Below are positions 11,901 through 24,171 of a stretch of 64,000 bases of DNA, one piece after another. The notes below the pieces were generated by a model. The model did not search any database, was not told the origin of the DNA, and saw only the letters and a list, made by a program, of their open reading frames with translations. This DNA is from Colias croceus. Its lineage: Eukaryota > Arthropoda > Insecta > Lepidoptera > Pieridae. The number at the start of each line of letters is the position of its first letter. The stretch's first letter is position 1. The DNA lies in contig NC_059554.1 of NCBI RefSeq assembly GCF_905220415.1, forward strand, positions 3,621,001-3,685,000, read 5' to 3'. A program made the position numbers and the translations under genes.

Positions 11901-14213
11901 CTCGTAAAAATACAATTTTAAACAATTGTTCCACTTTTTAATCCCGCATTATTTATATTATTAAGAAAACACAATTTCCCCCATACAGTAAAACGTTATG
12001 TTTTGTGAGATATGGTAGTGTAAGATAGCGAAAAGCACTCGAAATGGTTCATATAGATATGCACACGTCCCGAGCCTGCTTATGCTTGCCAAATTCGTCT
12101 GGCACGCTTTATGTAACCTTGATTTAAGATTTGGCTTCAAGCCTTTAAATTGCCCTCAAAGGATCTAACGAAATATATTTTCATTCAAAGTATGTAATTG
12201 TTCTTATCCAACTGTAGAGTATTTTTGTAAAAAAAAAATTAAAATTTTAGTTTATTTTCTGCGTATTACCGATGAAGATCCTATAGCGATATAACAATTA
12301 TTATTGTATTAAGAGTTAACTGTAGTTTGCAAAGAATTAAAAAAAATATATTATGATTATGATATATTACCTGCATTTCAATGAAGTAAGACATCAAGCA
12401 GAAGTAAGCAAAGTAACGGAATTTGTGTAGGACAGTGTTGAAATTAATTTTTTTATTTTATTTAAATAACGGAAAGCAAACAATACAAAACAACCCATGT
12501 TGTTAACTACAGTAGAAATAGAAAATGTAGAGAACTACTCGGTTTACTTTAGTTCAGTTTTCTAGTCGTCTAAAGAATCGTTGAATGTTAGCGTTAAAGC
12601 AAAATCGTTTTGATGTTAGCTGTAAAAGCGTTTCCCTGTTAAAAAGGTTCGCTTTTTTAATGACGATGTTTATTAAGGTCTGCGAGCCTTACATTTTCTG
12701 TAGAATAAGTGCACAATACTTCACCATTCATTGTTATGTATGACTTAGAAAAAGTAAATTCATTATTTTGGTGCAATGCGCTTAGTTATATAGTAATAAT
12801 GAAAATACTCTTTGTCAAGACTTCCAAAAAATGTCAAGTACCGAGTATTCTTAGCACTTTTGGTAAGAGGTATCAATATGGACATGAAAATATATCTATC
12901 AAAATATTAGCGTAGGTATATGTTCACTAATTACCTACTTCTAAGCATACAGACGTGCTTAATAGGTGTGTAACGAAGATATTAATTTAATTGAAATTTG
13001 AACCTTAAATTACAATAATGATGGAGAAGCTTTAAATTAATTAAAAACATTTAGATACACAGAGAAACATAAGACTGGGTTATCAATTTAAAAAATACGC
13101 GGTTACTGAATTGGCTCAGGTTTAAATAATAATTTATCATGGGTACAATAATAAATACGTATTTATCAATTCATTAGAAAACTCAGTATTTTTTTATTCT
13201 AATTCCTTCTTTATGTTCGTTTATATGTATGTAATTATTGCATAAACAACATACAAACATAAACAATGGCTTTACAATTGTAATCCTTGTTTGTTTTCTT
13301 TTAGACATATTACTTTACGGAGATCTCGTATGTAATGCGAAGAGTGAGGAAACAAAGACTCAGAATTCTTAAGTACGACTGAATAATACTTTGAATAGAA
13401 ATAAACGTATTATGTGGAAAACAAGGAAATGTAAGCTTAGCTTATGATTAAATACAAAAGTTTTGTTTTGAATCCGTAAAACTTAGCAACGCAAAAAGCC
13501 GCTTAAAGGTAAACAGGGTTGCTTTTCATTTAATTAAATGTCCTTGGAAGGATTCGGATGATTCTGTTTCGGGGAATTTCAAAGAGTTTTGTCGTAAATA
13601 TCTGCGACTTCGTTGCGCAGGATAATTTAGTCATTTTTGTTTCTTCAAGTTTCAAGGAAAGGAGTACAAGATGAAATGGTTGACTCTCTTCACGAAAACA
13701 ATTCGTTATTGGCTAACTCTAATATTTCCTACCTTCAAATTTCAATTATAGTTAAATAGTAAGTATAATTAATTAAACGAAAACAGATAAAATAATATTT
13801 TTTAAAGTAGGAATAAAATCAAAATAAAATACGCTACAAATTGAGAATGTCAGTCGTTTTTGTTGGAAACCTCGTTAGGTTAATAATATCATAGTATTTA
13901 TACCTACTATGACAATATTATAATTTTATACTTTTTCTTGGGTATTTCAGGAAATTAATGAAGTAGATAGGTATGTTTTTATATTCGTAGATATGTATGA
14001 TACCTTAAGAATACAATGACTTAGTAATAAAAAAAATATTTTTATTTAAATTGTCGCAAATCATTAACTGTAAATATTATAAAAGAAAAACAATAGGTAC
14101 AATCTTTGAATGTGAAACAATCAATTTAGCAAATAGAAATATGATGAAACTTTATATCAATATCTCCAGGCGATACAAGTCAAAAATGTATGAATACATT
14201 TGAGTAAATAAAT
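8993..14213. other. AT-rich spacer, no gene seen
   Basis: Open frames such as 10473-10718 and 12709-12915 show no domain, signal peptide or splice context and look like chance. No tRNA-like or terminal-repeat structure could be supported. Confidence 0.45.
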
Positions 14214-14308
14214 AACATATTTCTTGGGAATTTAATATTAAATATCTTTCAATAACTATATGAGAAACTATATGAAAGATATAATATTGAATTCCCAAGA
14301 AATATGTT
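14214..14308. repeat. 95-bp hairpin with about 34-bp arms
   Basis: The left arm begins AACATATTTCTTGGGAATT and the right arm ends AATTCCCAAGAAATATGTT. They pair over about 34 bp with one mismatch and a 2-nt bulge, leaving a loop of about 23 nt. The size is compatible with either a microRNA-type precursor or a small foldback element, and nothing favours one strongly. No known microRNA was recognised. Confidence 0.7.
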
Positions 14309-15249
14309 GGAAACTATAGAAGAAACAGACAAAGGATCGGACAGATTAACGTATAAAGTACAAATAATGAAAAAAAATCAAATTATTTGTCAGAATTAGT
14401 TACTATAGACCATCTATAGACTAAGATTTTCAAATTAAAATATGTTTCTTTGATCAATATAGGTGAAAGTAGTTCTCTGTATACCTTTGTTTGTTATGTT
14501 AATGTTATGCTTTAGCGCTTCAACCAATAATTAACCGATTATAGCATGGCTCCTAGATAAATAGTCCTTGCGAACATCGACTTTTTTACGAATAGACATT
14601 CACAAATCTGGTATGTAATTATTGATCTAATGCTAAACGAGTACGCTACCAATCTTGCGATCTTGTATTATGGCAATACCTATTTAAAATATGCACTCGT
14701 TACATAAAATATTAAATATCGACCATTCATAATAAGCTATAAGCAATCATTTGAAAGTAATCTTGTTTAAACATTAAACCTACGTTATGTATTTTAAACG
14801 TGCAACTTCAAACTCATTATGTTTTTAAATAAATGGTTTTTTTTTCATAATATATTTATAAGAAAATGCATTTGTTTTGCAAGAAAAACTGAAGAATAGT
14901 CGAGACAAGTCTCAAGTACACAATATATTAAGTAAAGGATACACAGAAGGAACAACCAGACAGGAGATTAATGTAGACCATGACTAAGTAAGTTTGAGAC
15001 GCTTTCTCTACCTAGCTGTCATTAATACTTGCTTCTATTATTTCACCACCAAGTCATTTTATAACACCAGTCCAGAGAAAGTATTTCAATTTAATATAAG
15101 AGTGGAAAATTATCTTAACGGTTATAGTATTTCGTCTAATTACTGTGTGAAAGTAGAAATCGGTCCTGTAGATAGAGTTACTATTTTCTATGAATCTAGA
15201 TTCTAGTTAAACCTATAGTACTAAGTTGCAATTATCATTTTATATCGAT
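14309..15249. other. Spacer, no gene seen
   Basis: AT-rich with no supported feature. The open frame at 14994-15206 has no recognisable content. Confidence 0.4.
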
Positions 15250-15430
15250 ACTAGCTGTTCCCCGCGGTTTAACCCGCATTTCTCCGCTCCTATTGGTCTT
15301 AGCGTGATGATATATGGACAGTCTTCCTCGATAAATGGGCTATCTAACACCGAATGAATTTTTCAAATCGGACCAGTAGTTCCCGAGATTAGCGCGTTCA
15401 AACAAACTCTGCTTTATAATATTAGTATAG
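15250..15430 (-). repeat. Dispersed repeat, family B (reverse copy)
   Basis: It starts ACTAGCTGTTCCCCGCGG and ends TTTATAATATTAGTATAG, with TAGCGCGTTCAAACAAACTC inside. It is the reverse complement of the 2913-3104 family. Confidence 0.6.
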
Positions 15431-15865
15431 CGATATTTAAATTCCAAGAGTTGCCTAATTTGTTTTTTCATATTTATTTCGACTGCAAGTTTGAAATAGA
15501 ATCACACTACAATAAACTTTTAAGAAGATAAAACTATAATTAGACATGACAATAAAAATCTTTTATAAAATATTTAAGGTGATTAAAGTCTCCTCAATTC
15601 AATTTGTATACGTAAATAATTTGTATACCGATTTATTACTGTTTCATTTAAAGTTAAAACCAAAACAATGTTTAATGTTTAACACTATCAACGTGAACGT
15701 GACATGCTTGTATAAAATTTATTTTATCTAGTTCTATGAAATATAATATAAAAGCAGTAACAAAATGATGTTAGATCAACAAACAGATTGTACTAGATAA
15801 GGCAATAAACAATACCAATGAACAAGGACAATATACCTTTACCTTCAAAATTCTTTGTTTTAGCA

Positions 15866-16108
15866 ACGGTGCATTTACATCTAACGAACATAGGGCTAGA
15901 GCAAGAGCAAGAGCATACTTTGGTGATCTTTCAGTGTAAACGAAAACTTGTTTTCAGAGTTGTTCAGTATTTGAACGTTCCATGAATGAATGAATCTTTT
16001 CAAACCCAGTAAGAACAACAACAGAATGCTCTACGACTGTATACACTAAAAGAATTTGACGTAGTGGGGTTAGAATGAGCATTCGCTCGTTTGATGTAAA
16101 TGCACCGT
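15866..16108. mobile_element. MITE with ACGGTGCATTTACATC terminal repeats
   Basis: ACGGTGCATTTACATCTAACGA (15866-15887) recurs inverted at about 16087-16108, giving a 243-bp non-coding unit. A related end fragment (GAGCATTCGATCGTTTGATG) lies at 22467-22498. No convincing target duplication is visible. The open frame on the minus strand through it is not supported. Confidence 0.65.
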
Positions 16109-16633
16109 AACACAAAAGATAAGCAAGCGATGACGTTAAGAACATTACAGACTGAGGAGGCTTTGCCGAAGTCCGTCGTTGATTAATGAAGGTGGATTAT
16201 AACAGATTGTCTCAAGTTATCATAGAGTACTGTATCACACTATTCACCTATTATTTTGGTTAAGAAAGCTAGGTGTTAATAAAAATTCTTAGAATGCAAT
16301 GTAGATATTTGTTTCTATGTAGATATTTGAAATTTCAAATAATGCATTCATTAATATTGCTTTTTTTAGCAACATTGTTATTTAATTTTTTTTAAATTGT
16401 TATGGAATTATAAGTTTACTCAGATAAATTAATTTTATAAATCGTAATCTAATGATTTCAAAAATATATAACAAAAAGTATAAAAAAAATAAGCCACACC
16501 ATTTTAAACAACAGAACTCTTCCATTAGGTAGGTATGTAAATATTTAAAACAGCGACACAGGTGTTTGGTAAAATCAAAATAGGTAGACAAATATTTCAT
16601 ATAGCCACAGCAAATTAGATTCAGAATCGTCGA

Positions 16634-17945
16634 TCAGATCGAATAATTCGTGTAGTTTTGAAAGTTACTACAGTTATTCCTAAAGGTGTCCCGATGAATA
16701 TACTAAAAGCCCTCGAGGGAGGGACACAAGCCTGCGGTGGGGGAGGGGGGGAAAGGTCTCTTTTTCAAGGTTTTGACTTGTAACTCGAAAATTATTCATA
16801 ATATCTGTTTAGTGACTTCTACATTAATTATTAACATTAAATTGCCTATAAATTACGTCTAAACATTTTTACCGTACGATCAATACTTTAGGAGATACAT
16901 AGTACTTAAGGTGATAAAAATAAGAAACAACATCGTTATAGGTACTTGACTTGACTAAGATGATAGATAAGTCGCGCTACAAAGATAAAGGTGTGATACA
17001 ACCTCAGCTATTTACAGGAAGGGAAAAACATCAATTATCAAGATTTTTGATCAAAAGCCGTCACTAAAGGAAACAGCAACTGTATTTTATGACCCAACGT
17101 CAACTCAGGAGGTTATAGCAGAAGCCGGAGAAAAAATGTTTCTTGCAGTATACCGAGCGCCCTGTACTCAGTCTGAGATCAACAGACATCGATTCACAGT
17201 TTTTCTGAAATCTTGTACCAAGCCCAAACCGGATCTTTCTTCCCTCCCTCCTACCAAAGGGTCAGCAAAATATCACGCCTACAGAGTATTCCATCAAGTA
17301 TAGGAGTGGCTTGGGAACCAACTGCCTCCTGAAATATGGGGTTGGAAGCGAAGAGTCGATGGATACTTAGAACCAATCACGACCTTGGATCCTCCTGCTC
17401 CTGAAGCGTTGTTAAATTCAATTTTTTGCCGATGTAAAAGTGGATGTTCCGGAAAATGCAGTTGCCGAAAAGCGGGCATTATGTGTAGTCTTATCTGTAA
17501 CGGCTGCCTAGGAGCTTGTACTAATGGACCCCCTATCGATGTTAGTGATAAAGATGACGAAGATGAAACACAATTTGACTAATAAGTCGGCATACTCGTG
17601 CAAAAAAGATGTTATTTCTTTTTATAATTAAAATTTGTAAAACTATGTTGTTTCTTATTTTTCTTACCTTTAATACTCTGTATCTCCTAAAGTATTGATC
17701 GTACAGTAAAAATGTTGAGACGTAATTTATAGGAAATTTAATGTAGATAATTAATGTAGAAGTCACTAAAGAGATATTATGAAAAAAATTTCGAGTTACA
17801 AGCAAAAACCTTGAAAACGAGACCTTTCCCCCCCTCCCCCGCCGCCGGCTTGTGTCCCTCCCTCGGGGGCTTTTAGTATATTCATCTGGACATCTTTAGG
17901 AATAACTGTAGCAACTTTCAAAACTACACGAATTATTCGATCTGA
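16634..17945. mobile_element. DNA element with about 305-bp terminal inverted repeats
   Basis: Positions 16634-16940 and 17640-17945 are inverted copies over about 305 bp with scattered mismatches. Both contain a purine-rich GGGGGAGGGGGGGAAAGG block, the AGGGAGGGACACAAGCC segment and GATCAATACTTTAGGAGATA. The outer ends read TCAGATCGAATAATTCG. The 700-bp centre carries one decayed reading frame. No target duplication was evident. The structure is that of a DNA transposon; the superfamily could not be assigned by eye. Confidence 0.8.
16989..17583 (+). pseudogene. Transposon-borne cysteine-rich (CXC-like) protein, one in-frame stop
   Basis: One frame stays open from 16989 to the TAA at 17581-17583 except for a single TAG at 17301-17303, within the context FHQV-stop-EWLGNQ. 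The C-terminal part has the pattern C-x-C-x3-C-x3-C-x-C-x6-C-x3-C-x2-C-x3-C, reminiscent of tesmin/TSO1-type CXC zinc-binding modules. An acidic tail DDEDE follows. Proteins with this tail after a short PP-T/S-WGW segment are, as I recall, common uncharacterised proteins in arthropods and molluscs. The N-terminus is missing; AG precedes GAAGGG near 17017, so an upstream exon might once have existed. It lies entirely between the long terminal repeats, so it is probably the element's own gene. Its function is unknown. Confidence 0.65.
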
Positions 17946-18700
17946 ATAAATTAATTTTCCCATACTAATAAACTAATTTATAATTTTGATTCATAATGCT
18001 TCACTTCCATTTCATCAGTATTTTAAAAAGTAATTATGGTATAGTTAAATCAAAATGCCCAGCTTATTATGGGAATGATTAATTTATACATATTCATATG
18101 GGAATAGGTACTATATTACATTTAATTTTGTGTGTGATTCGCAAAAATATCTTCTTGACAGTGATGGAATCTGCTCATTTCAAGGAAATGAATTTCATAA
18201 TCTATTTTCATTACTTACTTTATAATAAATATTATTCATTTTTACTGTTATCTCACAAAAGAGAAACCCCCAGAAGATAAGTACCTATAATTAATTAATT
18301 ATTATTAAAGAAGAGTGTAGGTAGTAACTCTTCTTTTATTTCTACCTCTACATATTTTAGATAATAAAATCAATTTCAAATAATTAACTTAATTGAAGTA
18401 GTGAGTGATACACTTGATTGTTTTATTCCACTAAGTAATAGCCATGGTAATAGTAAAGTTTCAATTGTTTCATCGTAAAAGGATATAAAAAAATATAAAT
18501 TATTTCAGTTAAAATATTTAGTTCAAAACAAAACTTTTCATAAACTGCGCCACAAGTATGCAAACAGATAACTGGTGTTACAATTCACAATTAAATTGCA
18601 TGTTAACTGCACAATTAAATATTAACAAAATATAAATCTAACAAGCTAAGTTTGAACCTCTAGTCGATATCTTCAAACACTTAAGTCCTATCTGCAAAAA
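17946..18700. other. Spacer, no gene seen
   Basis: AT-rich with no supportable feature. The open frame at 18098-18280 looks incidental. Confidence 0.4.
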
Positions 18701-18800
18701 ATAATTCGTTGTGACTTTAAAACATTTATCAAATGTTTTAAAGTCACAACGAGTCAAAAAATAATTCGTTGTGACTTTAAAACATTTAACAAATGTTTTT
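18701..18800. repeat. 60-bp tandem unit containing a perfect 21-bp palindrome arm
   Basis: CGTTGTGACTTTAAAACATT and its inverse face each other around a 3-nt centre (18707-18751), giving perfect 21-bp arms. The first half of the unit is repeated exactly 60 bp downstream (18761 onward), where the second arm has decayed. This looks like a foldback sequence that duplicated in tandem. Confidence 0.75.
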
Positions 18801-19170
18801 CTGTTACAATAATTGTGATAATGGAAGGGAATGGGGCAACGCATTCCAACGAGGTGCAAACTTGGTAGAGCTCTACCTAAATCTGATTCCCTTTATTTTG
18901 TCAGTCTGCCAAATGAAATACCTACGTCCTTGTTCGCCTGTTCGAGTTTTTACTTTGATCTCTTTGCAGGGAAACCTTTTAACTAAACCTGTTTCTGTTT
19001 AGCTGATCGACTTTAGCAACTAAAAAAGCGTAATTGCACTTTGCCATAAAAAAGAGAGCATCATTATACAGGTATCGTAAGAGGCGAGGTATCAAAAACA
19101 GGACTTGATTTATAAACCTGGTAATAATATTATTTTGTCGTAATAATAAATCATTTGGACTATTATATTA

Positions 19171-19338
19171 CATCTATAATATAAAGCTGACGAGTTTTCT
19201 TATTTGTTTGAACGCGATAATATAAGAAACTATTGAACCGACAAAAATAAATTTTTTTCAACGTATTTTTACGTGATCACTGAAATAGGCTAAATGTGTA
19301 CATAAAATAGTGAAAGCCGAGGCGGATCGTTAGTTTAA
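19171..19338 (+). repeat. Dispersed repeat, family B (degenerate copy)
   Basis: ATAAAGCTGACGAGTTTTC followed by TTGTTTGAACGCGATAATA matches the 2913-3104 family at its start. The tail GTGAAAGCCGAGGCGGATCG is eroded. Confidence 0.5.
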
Positions 19339-19556
19339 CACACATAAATATTGAACAATTTAAAATTATCGTTGCATAATTATGTGAGGCTATAACATAG
19401 AAAAGGAAGGCCCTGTTATCAACTTATTTAGTGTGGAATATTAATTAATAGGTAAGGCCCGATAATATACAGGATATTTATTATCTAGATATACATATAA
19501 TAAATCTGTAGAAAGGTCAATTCTGTACATTGAAAATATTGAAAAAATAAATAGCA

Positions 19557-19740
19557 GGGGGTGTTACTGGATCGATACCAAATCCAAATATGTGATTAAA
19601 AAAATTTTTGTCTGTCTGTCTGTCTGTATGTTCAGGCATCACGTGAAAACTAACGGTTCGATTTCGATGAAACTTAGTATAATTATACTTTATTATCCTG
19701 GGCATAAAATAGGATACTTTTTATCCCGGAAAAATACGTA
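19557..19740 (-). repeat. Repeat fragment with (GTCT)n tract
   Basis: It has a GTCTGTCTGTCTGTCTGT tract, then CGATTTCGATGAAACTTAGT and AAATAGGATACTTTTTATCC. These are phrases of the same broad family of lepidopteran short repeats as family A, in reverse orientation. Its ends are not clear. Confidence 0.5.
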
Positions 19741-22700
19741 GAAAAAAAATAAATCTTAACTTTTCTTCTTCTAATTTTTCCGCGCATTTATACAAACGCA
19801 ATATATAAAACTAAATATTTGCCGTATTATAATACAAAAAAAATTAACATATACTTAATTAATAAAAATCATTCTGCTAAAAACTTACATTTTTATAGCG
19901 AATGTAAAGCATACGCTCCACACTAATCGCACTCACTTAATATTTTAACATCACAGAACATCGTATTTTTAATTCACTCACAAATACAGAGATCACATGT
20001 ACACACGACCGTCCTTTAGGGAGGACGACGGCACACTGAAGTCTGAAACTGAACTCTGAAGTGTGTACGAAGATAGAGCTATCGGTTAGGCAGTCAGGGG
20101 TAAAGCCTAGCGGCGAATAAAATATATCGTTCACCCTTTTCACTTCCACAGCCATCAGCTTTCAGCGTTCATCCCCAAAGCACTTATAGTGCCCACTCTT
20201 GAGGCAAAAAGCGAGCGCGGTGCGACGTTTCGATAACAATTTTTATATTGAAGTCAAAAGGTATCGTAAAATATATTTTAAGTTTAGGTCGTTTGTCAAT
20301 ATTGAAGAATAAATAAAGAATATATATTTTTTTACAATCATTGCTAAGATACTTTAAATTATTAATTAGGTATGCAAGTGCCTTTTATTTTACATTCTAA
20401 CAGCCTTAACGGCGTTAATTTTCAAATGCACATCTATAAATAATACAATCCCTGTTTATCTTCTGAACGTTCAAGTTAAAGATTACGTTGATCAACGCAG
20501 CAGATTTTGATGAGGTTTTTTTATAATAGATAGAGTAGTTTTATTGAAAGATTTTATTTCAACGCCATATAATTAAATCGCAAAATTAATAGTTTTATTC
20601 GTGAGGTATATACCTATACTGCTGCTGATCGACGCTATACTCATGTGCGAAGTCGGAAGCTACTAACTACCTACCTAGTTTTAAAACCACACCGCTAATC
20701 TGCCGCAAGGTTGCGACACCCTGCCTGAGGCCAAAAATCAAGCTTTTAGAAGACAAAATAATTCCACTGCGCTTCTTACGTAAACTACGATTTAAAAAAA
20801 CATTTTTACGATACGATGGAAATGTGTCGTGACCTGATGGTGAATTTCACAAGCTGCCTATAATTATTATCCATAAAATCTTTTTATCGCTTATTAACAC
20901 TTTTTTTAGTGTTAAAAACCAACAACTGCTATACATTCACAAATAACGTTGCATATTTTGCTTTACAAAACCTTATAATGCCAGTATTATGTAACTTTTG
21001 GTCATTATACTGTCATAGAGATAAATAAAGATGTTGTAAATGGTCGCGGTTTTCAGGTCAAGTGAGGCTCATTGAAGATGTTTTAAAATTACCCGTCCAA
21101 AGCAACTACTATACAAACAGAATTTATTTTTTTAATACGTTTTAAGAATACTTTTATATTATTTTTTTGCGTATATTATTATGAGCGTTTGTTGAAAGTT
21201 TTACAAATGTACCAACTTGGCTTACTTTGAATATTATTAAAATAATGCGACATTTTCAATTTTGCAGTATTTTATTTTGCGACATGTAAGGTTCGTTATG
21301 CTTTTAATAGCATATCAAAAGCATTTGAATATTAAACAGAGAAGAAACCCTAGTTTGCACTGATAGTCATAGGTACCAATGGTAGAGTCGTAAAAATTGT
21401 CACAAAAAAATTCAAAATCATGAACCTTGCTGAAACTATGGTATTTGTTCAGTCTTCTTTTATTCCACCTTAGATTTATCTACCATTTTCTCGTCCATCA
21501 AGTTTTCCCCTTCATTTAATAAAAAAAAATAAAGCAAAAAAAGTGCTGACCTAGCAGTTACCATTATTTTTCATATTTTCCTAATGATCAATTCTATAAA
21601 AACTCCACAAGACGGACCCTTCATATAATTCATAATTCATAACAAACGCTTAGATTCTCATAATAGAATTCATATGCAAAGAATTTTCAATAAGTGATTT
21701 TAAAATATCATCATTTTTCACTTGAACAACTTCTTACAATGCATGAAACATCTCTATGCTTTTACGAGGGGCGCTATAATTTGCATTTTAATTCCTTTCA
21801 AGCAAGAAAATGGACGGGAAAAACGCAAGGATGAAAAAGAATAGATCTTTTGTATATAATATTAATAGGATATGTCATAAAGAAATATCGTTATGTATCA
21901 ATTACAACAATAAACATTCTAAAAGCACCTATTACTTGCATAAAGTTCATTCAAATCATCCTAAAAATAGACAACAGCTATACCTACAGGTAACATGTTT
22001 ATAATCTGGTACCTTATGTCGATTCCTAATATATAAAAAACGGAAAGACTCTAATGATCTTTTACAATATAGCTTTTTTTATTCCATTTGATTGGAAAAA
22101 GCCACATTTGGTTCAAAAGTTAAAACAAAATATGCATGCACATCATATTTTCTGAAAAGAAAGTATGTCATACATTATGGACCAGGAAAATTAGCAAAAC
22201 ATACGAGTCATTCGTATTTTATCTAATCACAATAGCGTTACGCTGGCTCGGTGGAACTAGCAAACTCGTTAGCTTTGTGTTCCGCGCATCACTAATGAAC
22301 TGGAATCTATCTAACTCCGCTCAGATACGATATCTCGCAAACAATCCACTGATTTGATTGTGGATTGTTTGGGTTGTTTATTATAGGGAATAATAAATAG
22401 ATAATATATTACAGCCACCAGCCAACCTGCCAGTCCAACAGTATATGGGTTAGAAAGATCAAAGAGCATTCGATCGTTTGATGTAGGTAAATGCACAGTC
22501 ACAGAATGAAGCTCTGGAGAGAAATCCACATTTGAATAGTTCAGGAAAAGACAGTAATAGAACAGCAAGATGAGAGGTCCACTTTGGAAACTCGCATAAT
22601 AAATTATTGCAAATGGATTCTACCAGTCAGCGCGGCAGCCCCTAACCATCATAAACCACCTGATCGTAAATATCAGATTGTATTTTAGCACTTCGTAGTT

Positions 22701-22852
22701 CGTACCTACTTTAATTTTCTCTGCGCAGTTAACTTATCATTGATATTTGCCATCGTAGGGAAAATAAGACGTTAGGAGTTGAATTATAATATTGTAGCTA
22801 TAAATTTCTAATAGGAATGTAATTAAAAACATTACGCCACATGGTTTTATTA
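19741..22852. other. Spacer, mostly without recognised features
   Basis: A GC-richer stretch at 19937-20230 carries a minus-strand open frame (72 residues) with no recognisable motif; it might be an untranslated or first exon. CAAACAATCCAC is repeated inverted at 22338-22371, and a MITE end fragment is at 22467-22498. Nothing else could be supported. Confidence 0.4.
22467..22498 (+). repeat. Solo end of the 15866-16108 MITE family
   Basis: GAGCATTCGATCGTTTGATG followed by TAAATGCAC matches the right end of the 15866-16108 element with a short insertion. No partner end was seen nearby. Confidence 0.5.
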
Positions 22853-24147
22853 CAGGGTGGTTCTAAATTACGTTGACAAATTTCAAAATAACAAATTTCA
22901 AAAATGGGACATGCTGCGTTGCTTTTGTTTTTTAATTATTATTTTCACATGTTTTGGCGCCAACTTAAAGTTATTTGTGAAGAGAATAAATTAAAAATTA
23001 GTCATTTTTTACTATGTCTGCTCAACGAGGTGCAATAATATCCTTATATGAGGCTGGTAAGCGGCAGTGCGCGGTAGTGCGACTTCTCGGTATCAGTCGG
23101 CAGTTAGTTTCTTCTGCTATTAAACGCTACGATGAGCTTGGCTATCATGGTAACTGTCTGGGAAGAGGCAGAAAAAGAACTGTAAAGACGCCTAGGCTTC
23201 GACATATCGTCAAACAAAGATAGACCCGCAATTCACAAGCCAAGGTAAGAAAAATGGCTCGAGATTTAGGTGTAAGTCATTCAACGTTACAACGAGTTGT
23301 TAAAAATGAGCTCAAGTTAACAGCATACAAGCTTCGAAAAGCGCAGCGGTTGGATGATAAAGATAAAAAAATACGCCTTGGAAGATGTCGCTTACTGAAA
23401 GCGCGCTCCGCTGGTGAAGCGTGGAAAAATATTTTTTTCACCGATGAAAAAATTTTTCAGATTGAACAGTCTCATAACCGCCAAAACGATAAAGTTTACT
23501 CTTCTAGTCGCCCTGGAGCCACAGCAATTATCCCCCATCGGCATAGACCGGATTCAGTCATGGTTTGGCGTGGCATTTGCTCAACAGGCAAAACTCCTCT
23601 CGTTTTCGTAAAAAAAGGTGTGAAAATGAATCAAGAAATAAACCAACGCGATATTTTAGAGAGTGTAGTTCTTCCTTGGAGCCAGTAGCACTTCGGTGAC
23701 CAACCGTGGACTTTTCAACATGACTCTACTGCATCTCACAGGGCCTCAAATGTACAGTAGTGATGTATGGACCATTTCCCAGAGTTCATAAGTTCCAAGG
23801 AATGGCCTCCATTTTCACCAGACCTTAATCGAATGGATTTCAGCGTATGGTCAATTCTAGAGGCGAAGGCCTGTGCAACATCACACAGAAGTGTAGACGC
23901 GCTGAAGGCAACACTTACTCGTGAGTGGGACAAAATATCTGAAGAGGAGGTACGGAAAATCGTCGAAAACTTCAGAAAACGTTTAAGCCTTTGTATTAAA
24001 GCTAAAGGTGGTTATTTTGAAAATAAATAGATATTTACATTAAAATAATACTGTATTTTTATTATTTAGTAGTCACAGATATACTGTATAAAAGAAAAAT
24101 AAAATAAATCGTAAAATAAGTTGTCAACGTATTTCAGAGCCACCCTG
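22853..24147 (+). mobile_element. Mariner-like element (DD37D type), full-length but inactive
   Basis: The 1295-bp element has about 28-bp terminal inverted repeats beginning CAGGGTGGTTCTAAATTACG on the left and CAGGGTGGCTCTGAAATACG on the right. It is flanked by the TA duplication expected for Tc1/mariner insertions (22851-22852 and 24148-24149). It encloses one transposase frame broken by nonsense codons. Its right end lies 24 bp from the stop codon of the neighbouring minus-strand mucin-like exon. Confidence 0.92.
23014..24030 (+). pseudogene. Mariner transposase, DD37D clade, four in-frame stops
   Basis: A single frame of 338 codons runs without frameshift from ATG to TAA, the usual length of a mariner transposase. 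It is interrupted by stops at codons 70 (TAG), 225 (TAG), 249 (TAG) and 250 (TGA). The N-terminal helix-turn-helix region (GISRQLVSSAIKRYDELGY and MARDLGVSHSTLQRVVKNEL) is present. The catalytic Asp residues are D144 in FFTDEKIF, D237 in FQHDS and D275 in SPDLNRMDFSVW. There are 37 residues between the second and third, which points to the DD37D (maT-like) group. The enzyme would excise and reinsert the element at TA sites; this copy cannot do so. Confidence 0.9.
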
Positions 24148-24171
24148 TATTAAATCATTTGTTTTGCTATA

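Noticed and set aside
15866..16108. Minus-strand frame at 15954-16145 as a gene.
   Set aside because: It runs across a MITE end and into flanking DNA and shows no protein features.
16634..17945. Reading the 305-bp inverted repeats as retroviral-type LTRs.
   Set aside because: They are inverted, not direct, and lack a primer-binding site or polypurine tract in the right place.
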